DNA from: Yamagishiella unicocca
Lineage: Eukaryota > Chlorophyta > Chlorophyceae > Chlamydomonadales > Volvocaceae
Reading direction: 5' to 3'
NCBI GenBank assembly: GCA_003116995.1
Contig: BDSL01000042.1
Span: forward strand, 310,001 to 374,000
DNA: 64,000 nt
The notes beneath the pieces are model-generated. The model ran no database searches. It worked only from the letters and a program-made list of their open reading frames with translations, and had not been told where the DNA came from. Made by a program: the position numbers and the translations under genes. Of this stretch, positions 1 to 12,539 are shown in pieces; position 1 is the stretch's first letter; each line of letters starts with the position of its first letter.

Positions 1-438
1 CATAATGCCGGCCTGGCTCTCCACCGAACTCAGTGTGTATACTATGACTAGCGGCCATCTGATCGCGCTGAGAAGGTAATGCTCGAGATAGTGGGACGGA
101 TTCGGATGCTGGTATAGCAGAGCCGAAGGCGCCCGGCCCGGAACTACTCCCATTCGGCCATATTGATTTTCCCTCTATCCCAGAAGCATCTGAGTGCTGA
201 TCGCTCACCAGCAACACTACCGAGCGGATTACAATCGTGGCTATCATACATGACCACCCTTTCGTACTGCCTCCCGAGTTGTATCGGGCCGCTGCCGCAA
301 CGCGTCGTGCCAGCACCGTGTCGATCACGTGTTGTGTCACGACAGCGTTGTGGTGCCGACCCCATGTCGGTTGGGAGGTACCCCTTGCTTATGCGTTGTG
401 GAGCTGCAAGGTGCTAGTGGAAATGCGACCGGGCCCAC

Positions 439-2645
439 CTGGTCACCGGCGTCGGCAATCGCCAGCTTAAAGTTGTACTGCTGGTTGGCGTACACCTGGA
501 AGCCCTGCGTGTTGAGCAGGCTGGTGTATCCGTCCGCCTGCAAGGTTGCGTGGAGCAGCAATGACAAGGCTCACGCTAGGCGGGAATGCATCAGCAGGGT
601 GTGGTAAGAGCTATGCATAGATACAGCGTGGCCATGTCACAAGTGCCGTACATGGATGCCCGTCTCCTGTGATAATGTATCTGCAAAGCTCTCGCTCGCA
701 GTTGCCGTTCGTTTGCTGCACTGATGCTTGCTCACCTCGGTCTTCCGGCTCGGCGACACAACGCCTAGCTTGTTGTTGTTGTAGATCTCGGAATGGCTCT
801 TGTGGTTAACATTGTTGATCGAAACCTGCGTGGTAGGGCGAAAACGGAAGCGGTCATTTCGCAGGTAGTGATGACATGAACACGACACTTGAAGTGGCGT
901 GAACAGGCTGAGGCAACCAGGCTTGCTTGAAGGGCACGATGAGGTCACCTGTGTATTTGTGGTGCCCTTGACGATTGCGACGTTGTGGCCGCTGGTGATC
1001 GGCTGTCCGACTGGCGCTATGAAGAAGCCAAACACATCGTTGAACGCCGTGCCAACCCACTCGGTGTATTCATCGCTGCACATGGCATGCAGGACGGAGT
1101 AGGAGGGACACCATGCGTGGCGGGGGAGTCATGAGGCCAAAGGTTGGGAAACCAACCAATAACCCACCGTATGGATTCAAAGCTCGGGAAACCAACCAAA
1201 CATCAAACGCAGGGATTTATATTTGGAGGCAAGGAAACCAACCAACAATCCTTCGTATGGATTTGGGATTTACTAGATCCGAACAAATGCCATCCAGCAG
1301 GCAAGGCATAGCATCGTGACTCGCTGGTCGCTGCTGTGAAGGGCGCCCACCGTCTGCAGACAAGGCCTCTCATCCAATCAAAGTACATTACGTGGACTAC
1401 ACGGAACATCAAACAGGCGCACGTCACGTCACGGGTACCCAATCAAGGTTGGATTGGCTCCATGGCTGACCCCAAGAGCTTGTACCTGCCGAACGCGTAC
1501 TTGAACACAAGTAAACCATCCTTCAGTGCCGTGACGGTGAACTCCAACGCGACCGCGTCGTAGGTGGTGTAGGCGGGAATGAGCGTGTTGAGGTTGGCGT
1601 CACCGCCACCGCCGACCAGCAACGTGATGTAGTCCAACGTGTTTACAACGCAATTCGCAGCAGATGCGTCTCCGGAGCTGAGCACCAGTGCACCTGTAGG
1701 CGTGCGAGGGCGAAAGGGTGCGACCGGCAACCTTCGCCACAAGGAAAACGTTTCCGTTGCCAACTTCTCGAGCCTATGCATGGCGATCAAATAGGACCCC
1801 TAGGGATGCACCAAACTCATGCGAGGTTAAGCCTCGGGATTTGGGACCTCGATGTGGCCTGGCCAGTTAGACACCATTGGATGTGCCTGAGAGCGGATAA
1901 GGAACGCGATGGAAACGGCAGGAACGAGCGAATGTGCACGTGCGGTGAGTTGACGAAAGCAGATTGAAGATGCGCTGCATGCGCACCGAGTGTCTGCAGT
2001 GGAGCTGAAGATGTTATGAGGTTCACTGCGTGTGAATGGTACAGTCGTTGCAGCGCAGATACGACAACTGTATCGGAAGGCATTATCTCGTTGCAACTAT
2101 CCACCTTACGTCCTTTCGCCCTTGGCAGACCTCTTCTAATGCGCGTGTGAAGCCACCCCATGGCCGTGTGTGTCTGGCTATCGGGCATGAATGTATCTGT
2201 ACCGGCAGCTTCCCTTCCGTACCATTTGGAAACCACGGTGCCATTTCGTGGCCAGCTGACCAGCCATTGGCCGGGACGATGCCCCATTGCGCGCAGGCGC
2301 CTTTTGTAAAGACCGCCTGGCTTATGGTGAGGTTCGGGTTGTTTCCCAAAATGGCCTGTGCGTGCAAGTTGCGGGCGAATTAAGACGTCATCTGCACAAT
2401 GGATCACGGTCTACCCAGTCAATTTATGCAAGCGTGTCGTTTCTGACCTGAGCGGCTGTGGCAGCATTCGGGCACGGCGTGAAGAGGCCGCAGCCGGCCT
2501 TTAGCTGGCGACGCAAGCCGAAACTGCCCGTAGCTTCATCGGCCATGTAGCCACTCCGACCGCTGATGGGATCTTTAATTGGCTTGAACGATGCAGAAGC
2601 GGTGCTGACAAGCAGCCACACCGCAACTGCGTGGAACATCCCCAT
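439..2645 (-). CDS. Secreted choice-of-anchor-L domain protein, copy 1; 3' end outside window, possibly disabled
   Basis: Six exons are visible: 2448-2645, 2223-2391, 1486-1693, 949-1075, 736-825 and 439-537; bases 1-438 are intron 6. They match the complete copy at 4872-10661 exon for exon, with equal lengths and phases. The start is the ATG at 2643-2645, which aligns with the start of copy 2; a hydrophobic signal peptide follows (AVWLLVSTASA). Exons 2-6 give a choice-of-anchor-L domain, with NDVFGFFIAP and KLAIADAGD typical of the family. Oddity: at the acceptor used by copy 2, exon 2 would read ATG ACG TCT TAA, a stop where copy 2 has AAA. An alternative in-phase acceptor after GCACGCACAG (about 2355) would skip it. 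So this is either a recent pseudogene or a gene with a shifted splice site. Exons 3 and 4 differ from copy 2 by very few bases. The protein is probably secreted to the cell wall or matrix (inference). Confidence 0.7.
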
Positions 2646-2699
2646 TTGCAGGGCACTCAATAACGCTGCTGTTAATCCTTACGTACGTAACTATAGTTG

Positions 2700-4871
2700 T
2701 GAAACATTATTATTATTATAATATTGGACGTGTGGTTTGTCTCACGGTATCTATTGGTTACTTGAGTTGGACGAGCGGACGGTGATGTACAAATTCTGGA
2801 TTAGCTAAAGGATGATGAATAAATCATCATTTTCAATTCTTCTTTATGAATTACTTTGATTAGCGGTCCATGAGCCTCCTGGCTCGTCTGGGCCTTACGA
2901 GCTCCAAGAGCTTGTAATCAATCAATCAAAATGAATAAATCCAGGTAAATCGTGTTTCGTGTTATATTATTCGGCCATTGTAGTTCTGCGTGAGGTCGTT
3001 TGGTCGTTACACCTTTAAGTTCCTGACTTCGCCCTGGCATTCCCCTTGGGAATGCTGGCGACGGTAGCATTATGTGCTCTCTCATGGGAGGCCACCAGGC
3101 CAATCACAGCCACAATACTCGGCAATTGTGCGCGAGCGCAAACCGAGCGCAAGGTTGACAACCGAAGCATTTTTGTGGCGAAGGACTCGAAAGGAGAAGA
3201 GGGAAAAACGAGTCGAATCGAAGTAAAATATCCTTTTTGGAACCGGTGAACACTTGCCGGCCTATTGCGCCAATCCGTTTCGTTGTCTCATGTTGTCCCT
3301 GCCGATATGTCCGACCCGGTCCGACAGGATGTGACAGAGTGGGGCGAAGAGCTTTTGTTTTCGTTTGTACTGGACAGCATATTGCTACTGTTGCTCTTGT
3401 TATCAACTGGCCCCGCTTGTGGTATGGGCGCGCAGCTGCTGTTAGTGCGACAGGGTGTGGCACGGTGTGGCCGGTAGAGTGAGACACAATTATGCCAATC
3501 CCAGATGTTCCATGCATAATCAGCCTACGCATCCGCCACAGGTACATAGACTGCAATTACATCGTCTCTGTTGTCGGTTAGGCTCATGCCCAGAGACAGC
3601 CATCATGGTCTGCCAGTGCTTAAGCCTGCCTGAGCCTGCACGCGAACTACCAGCCGCAGCACCCGATCTATTTACCTAGCAAGGCATTGGCGACCATGGC
3701 GACCCAGGTCTAAGCACTTCATATGGTTTAAGGGTCCAGTTGCGCGCTAGGGCCGCTTACTCCGCTGAGGTGCTGAGCGCTACTTGGCCTATGGGCGCTT
3801 CAGTGGCTTAGTGGCGAGCTGGTGGCGTGTGGTTTTTGCGGTGTCGCGCGCCAGCATTGGCCGCTGCTAGGGACTCGCCGCGCGACCGTGGCGACCAACG
3901 CGCCGCGCGACCGTGTGTAGTGACAGTGGCACGCAACGCCTGGGTCGCGAACCGGCCCTCGGTGCGACACGGGTACTGGCAGCACAATCGGCCACTTGTG
4001 CAATTTTACAACTGGCGGTTTCAGTGGTTTGGGATTGTTGTGAGGAGGCGACTGGGATCTCAGCGCCGGTCGTAGCTTGGCCTCCCAAGGGGGGCTTCGG
4101 CGACTGGACTGGCAAAAGGGGATGAATTGACGAACATTATCGTGGCCAATGGATGGCCTCGTGTCTATTATTTGCTATAACGCAGTAAGGCATTTGGCGC
4201 GATAAGCTAAAGCCGAAAAATACGAGTTACTCGCCTGGTTGATGATTTCTTACCATCACAGATGCTAACATCAAGACGCAATTTAATGCGTCACTCGAAT
4301 CACGAGGACCCGGGACCACCAAGGCTGTCATTGCATGGACAACGGCCTTATTACTGTCAGGAGCACTGAAGCCGCTGAATCATCCAGTCAGCGGCTTCAT
4401 ACACAACGCACAACAGCGCTACTTCCGGGGCCATTGATTCCCCCTGCCTTGTGGCTGTGGCAGTTTATTGGACAACAAGCCCACGCCGCATGACATGCAT
4501 GGATCATTAATGAACACGCGTTAGGATTACCAGGCAGGAATCCTGGCACAAGCCATTCGCGTGCCGACATTCTGTACCGGGTATGTCCAGGTACATCAGA
4601 GTTTCTACAACTAAACGCCCTGGACGTTCCCAATATACGCTTTCCAAAGTACACTGTAGAAAACGTTACGTCTTACGGACGGCAGTGACACCAGGATTAT
4701 TACTGTACTACCAACAGGGCAACTTGAATCCATGCGACGCCGCGCTCGGAGCCCATGCTGTAAAGACTTATGGAATGCTTTACCCGCCTGCAGTGCATCC
4801 GAACTGCTGCAAAGCAGCAAAAACGGCAGAAATAAGAATGATAAATCAGCGAATGCTCACTCTAAGAAGCT
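2700..4871. other. Intergenic region between the two anchor-L genes
   Basis: Holds the upstream region of copy 1 (to about 3270) and unassigned sequence after that. The 3' end of the second gene is at 4872. No convincing exon or RNA gene was seen. Confidence 0.5.
2815..2945. mobile_element. Short insertion, LINE-3'-end-like, in 5' flank of anchor-L copy 1
   Basis: Relative to copy 2, about 130 bp interrupts the shared flank directly after GGATGATGAA. It contains GAGCCTCCTGGCTCG and ends in a short AATCAATCAATCAA run, the look of a truncated non-LTR element 3' end. No coding remains. Confidence 0.4.
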
Positions 4872-7800
4872 TTAGCCCACGTTTTTCGGTGGCGGGGAAG
4901 GCGGTGGCGGAGGCCTCGGCGGCTTCGGCTGGGGTGACGGCGGCTTGGGTGAGGGCGCCGGTGGTTTCGGTTGGGGTGACGGCGGCTTGGGTGATGGCGG
5001 CTTGGGTGAGGGCGCCGGCGGCTTGGGTGAGGGCGCCGGCGGCTTGGGTGAGGGTGCCGGTGGCTTCGGCTGGGGTGATGGCGGCTTGGGCGGCGGCGTT
5101 GGCGACGGCGGTGAGGGTGATGGCGGCTTGGGTGTCGGCGGCGGCGGTGGCGGTGGGGGTGATGGCGTCGGCGGTGTCGGCGGCGGCGGCGGCGGTGGGG
5201 GTGATGGCGGCGGCGGTGTCGGCGGCGGCGGCGGGGGTGATGGCGGCGGCGGTGTCGGCGGCGGGTTGGGTAATGGTGACAAGGAATCTGGCGGCATCGC
5301 TGCCGTTGTGCAAACCTGCGAGACATCCGCGCATTTTACGCAAATTCGTCAGAAAATTCAGGTTTCGTGTTCGAGCATACGTCTGGGGTAAGTCGGGAAA
5401 GCAAAGGCACCATATGTTAGAGCACCTCTCCGGTCCGTTGGGCTCGGTCTCGACGCTTCATCATCGTGAAACATCACACTTCCTGCCGCCCGAACGAAAT
5501 GCACCAGAGCACGCGCTCGGGGATGTAAACGCTTGCAATGTCAAAAGATGACGCACTTTCACATATGAGTGCCTCAATCGGCTTCCCCAACTTGCCACAA
5601 TCATGGTGCCACCAGGGAAGTCCTCCCTCACATGACCGCGAATCCCCGGAGGGCACCGTGTGCGATAGCAGCACCTACCAACATCAACTGAACCTACTGA
5701 CCTGCACAGACAGCTTGGTTACCCAGTTGTCGTTGTCATAATCCTTATCGTCAATGAAGATCCGCATCGTAAGGGTGTAAAATTGGTCCGCTGTGATGAC
5801 GCCACTTTCCACGAGAGCAGAGCCATCGAAGGTGGTGGTTGGAGGCGCGCTGTCGTACGTCCACGTGACAACGTTATTGGGGGCAGTTAATGTCCATCGC
5901 AGGAATCGCTTTGTTCCAACTCCGCCGTAATTCTTCACAGCCCACGCCCAAGGGGCGCTTACGTCAAGGACGACCACAGCACCGCACGCAAGCGTGAAGG
6001 ACTCAGGGCTGGTGATGTCGTTGAAGACGATGACGGGAAGCGGTGTTGCGGGCTTGATTGGGCACTGCAGGACCTGGATGAAGGTCACGATGTCGCTTAT
6101 CAATCCGTCTCCTTGGTCCCATTCCGGTACGTTTGTAACATCCAACACCACCTGCGCCACCCATGGGTAATGCGGAGACAACGACCATACTTCAACCTCG
6201 GTGCGGTGAGGGCGAGGCACGTTGGCAAATTACAGTCGCGTCTAGCTCGTGCCCCCCAATTGCAAAGGAGGCTCAAGAGTTCAGGAGTTCAGTTCTATGG
6301 ACTACTAAGCGACTTATCGTACACCGAGGGTTCTTACCCGATACTTTTTCAGCGATAGGCCTTGCTTGAGGTCGGCAGCATCAAAGGTGACGGCCTCGGC
6401 ACTCGTAAAAATCTTGGAAGCTATCGGATTGTCGTAGCCAGTATCAAGAATGTTGTACACGTGCCAAAGGTAGTACGCTGTGAACGGATTGCCGTCCATG
6501 CTCTTCATGATCACCGCAAGGGCCGCGTCATCAGCGTTCCCGGGGTCAATGGTGACGTTGCCATCGCACGGCACCACGGCCGCGTCGCCTGCATAGATGA
6601 AGCTTTCGCCGGAGGGGCTTGGAGGCGGTGGGGGCGGTGGAGGTGGCGGGGGCGACGGGTCCTCGACAACTCCTGGCGGTAGTGGTGGTGGAGGCGGAGG
6701 TGAGAACTTCGTGGTGCCGCAGGACGGGGTCATCTTGGTGCCACAGCCCGCAAGAACAGAAATTGAGGTCGAGTAGCTGTCCTCGATGTCGCTGTCGTCA
6801 GAAACAACCAGCCTCACTGTGTAGGTGACGTTATCGGCCAGCGTTGTCAGGTCCAACTGCAGGGCGCGGGGGCATACAGTTTGAGGTTTTAGGGTTACTA
6901 TGGCACAGCGCCTCAACGGGCTGTTTAGGACCGATGCGCATGGAAGGCTGCACCAGGCCCATGCATTCCATGCTAGCTGCAAGGCGTGGGAGGCCCAGCT
7001 AACCCGCCCACGGAGGGAGGTGCCGGATGAAAGCGGCATGCCCTTACTCACCGTCACGACCTGACCAATCATAGTGACGGTCGGATAGCATGGCGCGGTC
7101 AGCACCCAGGTGTATGTCAGGATGTCATCTGCGAGGCAGGGGACAGGTACCAGTTGTGCGAATTGCAAGTGCCGGCCGGCAGCTACTGCGAATACTGCTT
7201 TTATCCCACAGCACAAATATGGATTTGATCGCCAGTGCCGATGCTTTGAACCCCTAGCTGCCCTGCCACTGGAAGCTGCATCAGTCATGGGATGCCGTGC
7301 CGAAGGATAGAGCCAAGGCCATCGATGCCGAGCAGCAGCAGCGGAATGCGTGGATCTGGCCGACGGCCGCCAGCAGTTAACAACGCCGTGCTCGCATCGC
7401 ACCTACCAGTGTCGGGGTCGTAGGACGACGATCCGTTCAATGTGACCACCTGCGCGTACAAAGGCGCACCGATAAGTGATGGGGTCGGTGGGGTTCGCTC
7501 GGCCTCGATGTAACAGGAGCAGCCGGGCAGTTCATCGCGTGCGTATACGTCCTGAACTAGACTCGTTGCTTGCCATCGATGCATACATACTGGTTCTCTA
7601 AGCGGCCTGGGCGCAATGCTTGTCATTGGCATCGTCACAGATGCACGCGCACAGACATGCTCCACATCCCGCGTGTACCTTGGTAGCGCATGTGGTGGGC
7701 TCAGTCACAGTGCCGTTGGCCACCGGCTTCTCATCGATCAGCATGGTTGAGCCGCCAATCCATACCCAAGAATCCAAGATCTGCGTGCATGTGGTGCACA

Positions 7801-10661
7801 TGGGTGGCAGCATGGCCTGGTAAGACACAGTACATAAACAAACGAGTTACGGCGGTCAAGCCCTGACATTTATATTCAGCGATAAAGAGAAAACGCGGTT
7901 CGCGCTCCGTTCTCTTGAAATTTGATTCCGCTTTCGAAAGGGAGCATCTACCGAATGCGTTGTCAAGACATAAATGCCGACCTGGCTCTCCACCGAACTC
8001 AGTGTGTATACTATGACTAGCGGCCATCTGATCGCGCTGAGAAGGTAATGTTCGAGATAGTGGGACGGATTCGGATGCTGGTATAGCAGAGCCAAAGGCG
8101 CCCGGCCCGGAACTAATTGTTTTCCCTCCGTCCCAGAAGTATGTGAGTGCTGATCGCTCACCAGGCAACACTCCCGAGCGGATTACAATCGTGGCTGTCG
8201 TACATGACCACCCTGTCGTACTGCCTCCCGAGTTGTATCGGGCCGCTGCCGCAACGCGTCGTGCCAGCACCGTGTCGATCACGTGTTGTGTCACGACAGC
8301 GTTGTGGTTGGGACCCATGTCGGTTGGGAGGTATCCCTTGCTTATGCGTTGTGGAGCTGCAAGGTGCTAGTGGAAATGCGACCGGGCCCACCTGGTCACC
8401 GGCGTCGGCAATCGCCAGCTTAATGTTGTACTGCTGGTTGGCGTACACCTGGAAGCCCTGCGTGTTGAGCAGGCTGGTGTATCCGTCCGCCTGCAAGGTT
8501 GCGTGGAGCAGCAATGACAAGGCTCACGCTAGGCGGGAATGCATCAGCAGGGTGCGGTAAGAGCTATGCATAGACACAGCGTGGGCATGTCACGAGTGCC
8601 GTACATGGATGCCCGTCTCCTGTGATAATGTATCTGCAAAGCTCTCGCTCGCAGTTGCCGTTCGTTTGCTGCACTGATGCCTGCTCACCTCGGTCTTCCG
8701 GCTCGGCGACACAACGCCTAGCTTGTTGTTGTTGTAGATCTCAGAATGGCTCTGGTGGTTGACATTGTTGATCGAAACCTGCGTGGTAGGCCAAAAACAG
8801 ACGCGGTCATTTGCAGGCCGTGATACCACGACACTTGAAGTGGCGTGAAAAGGCTGAGGCAACCAGGCTTGCTTGAAGGGCACGATGAGGTCACCTGTGT
8901 ATTTGTGGTGCCCTTGACGATTGCGACGTTGTGGCCACTGGTGATCGGCTGTCCGACTGGCGCTATGAAGAAGCCAAACACATCGTTGAACGCCGTGCCG
9001 ACCCACTCGGTGTATTCATCGCTGCACATGACATGCGGGACGGAGCAGGAGGGACACCATGCGTGGCGGGGGAGGAGGAGGTGAAAGGTTGGGAAACCAA
9101 CCAAAAACCAAAGGCAAGCAAACCAATCAACAACCCGCCGTATGGATTTGGAATTTGATTATTAGATCCAAACGAACGCCATCCAGCAGGCGAGGCATAG
9201 CATCATGACTCGCTGGCCGCTCCTTTGAAGGGCGCCCACTGTTTGCACATCAGGCCTCTCATCCAATCAAAGTGGACTACACGGAACATCAAACAGGCGC
9301 ACGTCACGTCACGGGTACCCAATCAAGGTTGGATTGGCTCCATGGCTGACCCCAAGAGCTTGTACCTGCCGAACGCGTACTTGAACACAAGTAAACCATC
9401 CTTCAGTGCCGTGACGGTGAACTCCAACGCGACCGCGTCGTAGGTGGTGTAGGCGGGAATGAGCGTGTTGAGGTTGGCGTCACCGCCACCGCCGACCAGC
9501 AACGTGATGTAGTCCAACGTGTTTACAACGCAATTCGCGGCAGATGCGTCTCCGGAGCTGAGCACCAGTGCACCTGTAGGCGTGCGAGGGCGAAAGGGTG
9601 CGACCGGCAACCTTCGCCACAAGGAAAATGTTGCCAACTTCTCGCGCCTATGCATGGCGATCAAATAGGACCCCTAGGGATGCACCAAACTCATGCGAGG
9701 TAAAGCCTCGGGGTTTGGGACCTCGATGTGGCCCGGCCAGTTAGACACCATTGGATGTGCCTGAGAGCGGATAAGGAACGCGATGGAAACGGCAGGAACG
9801 AGCGAATGTGCACGTGCTGGCCTGCCACGCATCTTGACGGTTTTCGGTATAGTACCAGAACGTTTGACAAACGCCGAATATCATACTCATTTCGTCCAGG
9901 AGAATATATCAAGGCGTTGGGTGTAATTATATTTTTGTGAGGTGAGGTGACGAAAGCAGCTTAAAGATGCGCTGCATGCTCACGAACGTCTGCAGTGAAG
10001 CTCAAGATATTATGAGATTCACTGCGTGCGAATTATTTCTAGGGCAGCGCAGATGCGACAATCGGACGGCATTCATTCGTTGCAACGAACTACCTTAAGT
10101 CCCTTTAAGCTTCAACCTCTACCCCAGCCTTGGCAGACCTCCAAGCAATTTTGTAATGCGCATGCGAAGCAATCCACGGCTGCGTGAGTGTCTGGCTATC
10201 TGCCATGAAGCACTCGCATCGGCAGCCTCGCTTCCGTACCGTTTGGAAACCACGATGTCATTTCGTGGCCAGCTGACCAGCCATTGGCCGGGACGATGCC
10301 CCATTGCGCGCAGGCACCTTTTGTGAAGACCGCCTGGCTTATGGTGAGGTTCGGATTGTTTCCCAATATTGCCTGTGCGTGAATGTTGCGGATGAATTTA
10401 GACGTCATCTGCGCGATGGGTCACGGTCTACCGAACCAACTATGCAAGCATGTCGTTTCTTACCTGAGCGGCTGTGGCGGCATTCGGGCACGGCGTGAAG
10501 AGGCCGCACCCGGCCTTTAACTGGCGCCGCAAGCCAAAACCGCCCCTAGATTCATCGGCCGTGTAGCCACTCCGACCACTGATGGGATCTATTATTGGTT
10601 TGAACGACGCAGAAGCGGTGCTGACAAGCAGCCACACCGCCAGTGCATGAAACGTCCGCAT
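4872..10661 (-). CDS. Secreted choice-of-anchor-L / PKD-like protein with proline-rich C-terminal tail (complete, 12 exons)
   Basis: Exons: 10464-10661, 10240-10408, 9366-9573, 8895-9021, 8689-8778, 8392-8490, 7679-7780, 7407-7551, 7052-7128, 6338-6856, 5702-6151, 4872-5315. All junctions are GT-AG and phase-consistent, giving 875 residues. The ATG at 10661 is preceded in frame by a stop. Order: signal peptide (1-20); choice-of-anchor-L domain (about 75-315; SDEYTEWVGTAFNDVFGFFI, IKLAIADAGDQILDSWV); PKD-like domain (about 355-440; NGSSSYDPDTGDD, YTWVLT); poly-Pro linker (about 457-487); two further beta-rich domains (to about 728); tail of 147 residues of PPSP/PPTP/PKPPSPQ repeats ending PPPKNVG. 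Pro-Ser rich tails of this kind are hydroxyproline-rich and glycosylated in volvocine walls (family knowledge), so an extracellular-matrix role is inferred. Tandem partner of the gene at 439-2645. Confidence 0.85.
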
Positions 10662-11460
10662 TCACGCCGCAGTCAATAACGTTGCTGATAGTATTTCTAT
10701 GTATGTTCTACAAATCTGTCCATACCTTGCACACATGAATTATTGACTGTACTTATTGGTTACGCGAGCTGGACGAGCGGACGGTGATGTACAACTTTGG
10801 GTGTTAGCTAAAGGATGATGAATCACGCCAGACGAAAATAAGATGTTTCGGCTTGCTCAAGCCCGGGCGACCAGGACAAGGAAAGGTTCCCAGTGTCGGG
10901 CCGCACCATATGAGAGCCGAGGCTGACCCCAGCAGGTGCCCCCAGGGCACAGGCAAGCCTTGAGAATCACAATAGGCGCTGGGCAAAACCAGGACAAGCG
11001 GCGACACAGAAAAGGAGGCCACACCGGACGACAAGCCAGCGCTGGCAGCCAGCAGACCCCCCGAAAGGCATAGGAACACCCCGCCGCGCCCAGGACGGCG
11101 GGGCCCCAATAAAAACGACGAATACTGTTTGGCGTCACTCTATTCGCCCATCGTGTTTCGGCGTAAGGTCGTTGGGTCAGGCCAACTTACAGGTTCCGAC
11201 TCCGCCCGACTCCGCCCTGCCATCCCCCTTTGGAATGAGGTTTGACGGCGACAGTAGCATCATATCCTCGCTCATTGGGGATGCGACACCAGGCCAATCA
11301 TAGCCAAGTGATCCGTCAATTGTGCGCAAGCGCAAACAGAGCGCCATGATGGGCACCCACATTTTTTGGCGAAGGACTTCGGAGGAGAACAGACAAGACG
11401 AGTGAAGCGTTTGACAATTTCTTGCTAGGGACCGGTGGACAATTGCCGGCCTGTCCGTTC
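7970..11460. repeat. Tandem segmental duplication, copy 2
   Basis: Same orientation as copy 1, offset about 7.97 kb. Introns as well as exons align, showing a fairly recent event. An insertion at about 10826-11110 has no counterpart in copy 1; at the same place copy 1 carries a different short insertion. Confidence 0.85.
10826..11110. mobile_element. Insertion of unknown type in 5' flank of anchor-L copy 2
   Basis: About 285 bp inserted after the same GGATGATGAA junction used by the different insertion in copy 1. It is GC-rich and contains CCAGGACAAGG-type words; no terminal repeats or coding similarity were recognised. Confidence 0.4.
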
Positions 11461-12380
11461 CGAAGTCCGCTTGTCCCTGCCGGAATGGCCCACCGTCCAG
11501 CCATATTACTGGCAACTAACAGCTTCATGTTCATGACGGACTTCCTGCGTAAAGCTTCTTACTGGCGTTTGGAAAGCTGCAGCCGCGGCCTACATTTTAG
11601 GCTATCACAGCTCCCGAAGAAAAGCTTGTGAGGACCAATCGCGCTTACAGTCATCATAATTGCATTTCGCTGTACGGGTCGCCATGTTCAGCCCCGGTTT
11701 GTGAATCTTACCTGGGTGTCAACATGTGCATTTTTATTAACTTCTGTTCACCTGGCAGAAGTGGCGGCCTGGCTTTGGTGTGGGCGTGCAGCTGCTTGGG
11801 AGGTCAGTTCAACCGCAATGTCAAGCCCCCATCGTTGGCACGTGTATTCGTGGGCAGCTGGGCCCTGCACCCCGACTGCCTGTTTCTGTATTGCGTGTTT
11901 ACCTGAAGTATTGCGTCACGTCTCTCTGAGAGGCAAGACTTGAGTGCTGCGCTGCAACTGCGCGGTAGCTGTCGGTTGGTTCTGGAGCCACGGGCGCCAG
12001 GCTAGTCCCCATTAGGCTGGTCCCCTAGTGCTTGTTGCCGTTGGCTGATAAAGCTAACGAATTTAGGACGCAGCGGCTGGGCCTTGCAGGCCGGGAGGCT
12101 AAGGGCCAGTTCACATGTGGTAATATTTGGCGAATTCGCGGTGCTCGTCCCAGCGCATTGGTGCGAATTGGTCCGAATTGGTCGCGAACCGAATGGGGGG
12201 GCCCCCCCCCCCCATTGGCAAAAATAAAACCCCCTAAAACCCTAACACCTCCGATCGGGGCCAATTAGCATCGCGCAACACCTGGCGTCGGTGGAGGTAG
12301 TGTTCGCTGGAGACCAACCCATCGGTGGAGTCCAAGGTTGCGCATAGGCCACGCAGTTGGCCGGGGAGCGCCTTCCCTAC
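11460..12380. other. Gene-free stretch with a G/C homopolymer tract
   Basis: No exon recognised. At about 12195-12213 there is a run of G followed by about ten C. It is followed by a short CCCTAAAACCCTAAC stretch near 12230, which resembles one and a half algal telomere units. It lies next to the DIRS-like remnant. Confidence 0.4.
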
Positions 12381-12539
12381 GAGATTCGGTGACAATCGAT
12401 TTCCCGCCAGGAAATCGTAACCGGCGTCTTGAGCCTCTCCTCAGGGCCACAAGCACAGCCTTCTCCCGGCACGCAGGACCTGATCTACCCGGAAAACACC
12501 CCGCCCACGAGAACCAGACACGAGCTTGCCGGTACCAGG

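Larger units (their letters stand above)
1..3270. repeat. Tandem segmental duplication, copy 1
   Basis: Bases 1 to about 3270 match about 7970-11460 over exons, introns and 5' flank. The match begins at the window edge, so the true left end is unknown. It weakens beyond about 2700 and is lost near 3270. It carries the first six exons of the anchor-L gene and its upstream region. Confidence 0.85.

Noticed and set aside
4583..5551. 322-codon plus-strand open frame, Ala/Val-rich
   Set aside because: It is the antisense shadow of the proline-rich last exon of the anchor-L gene; the minus-strand exon is fixed by splice phase and family features.
8150..8260. Possible extra exon of the second anchor-L gene (QYDRVVMYDSHDCNPLGS reading)
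   Set aside because: It has splice-like borders, but its end phase does not fit the next exon and the two copies differ by one base in length. Direct joining of 8392 to 7780 gives the family sequence ADAGDQILDSWV.
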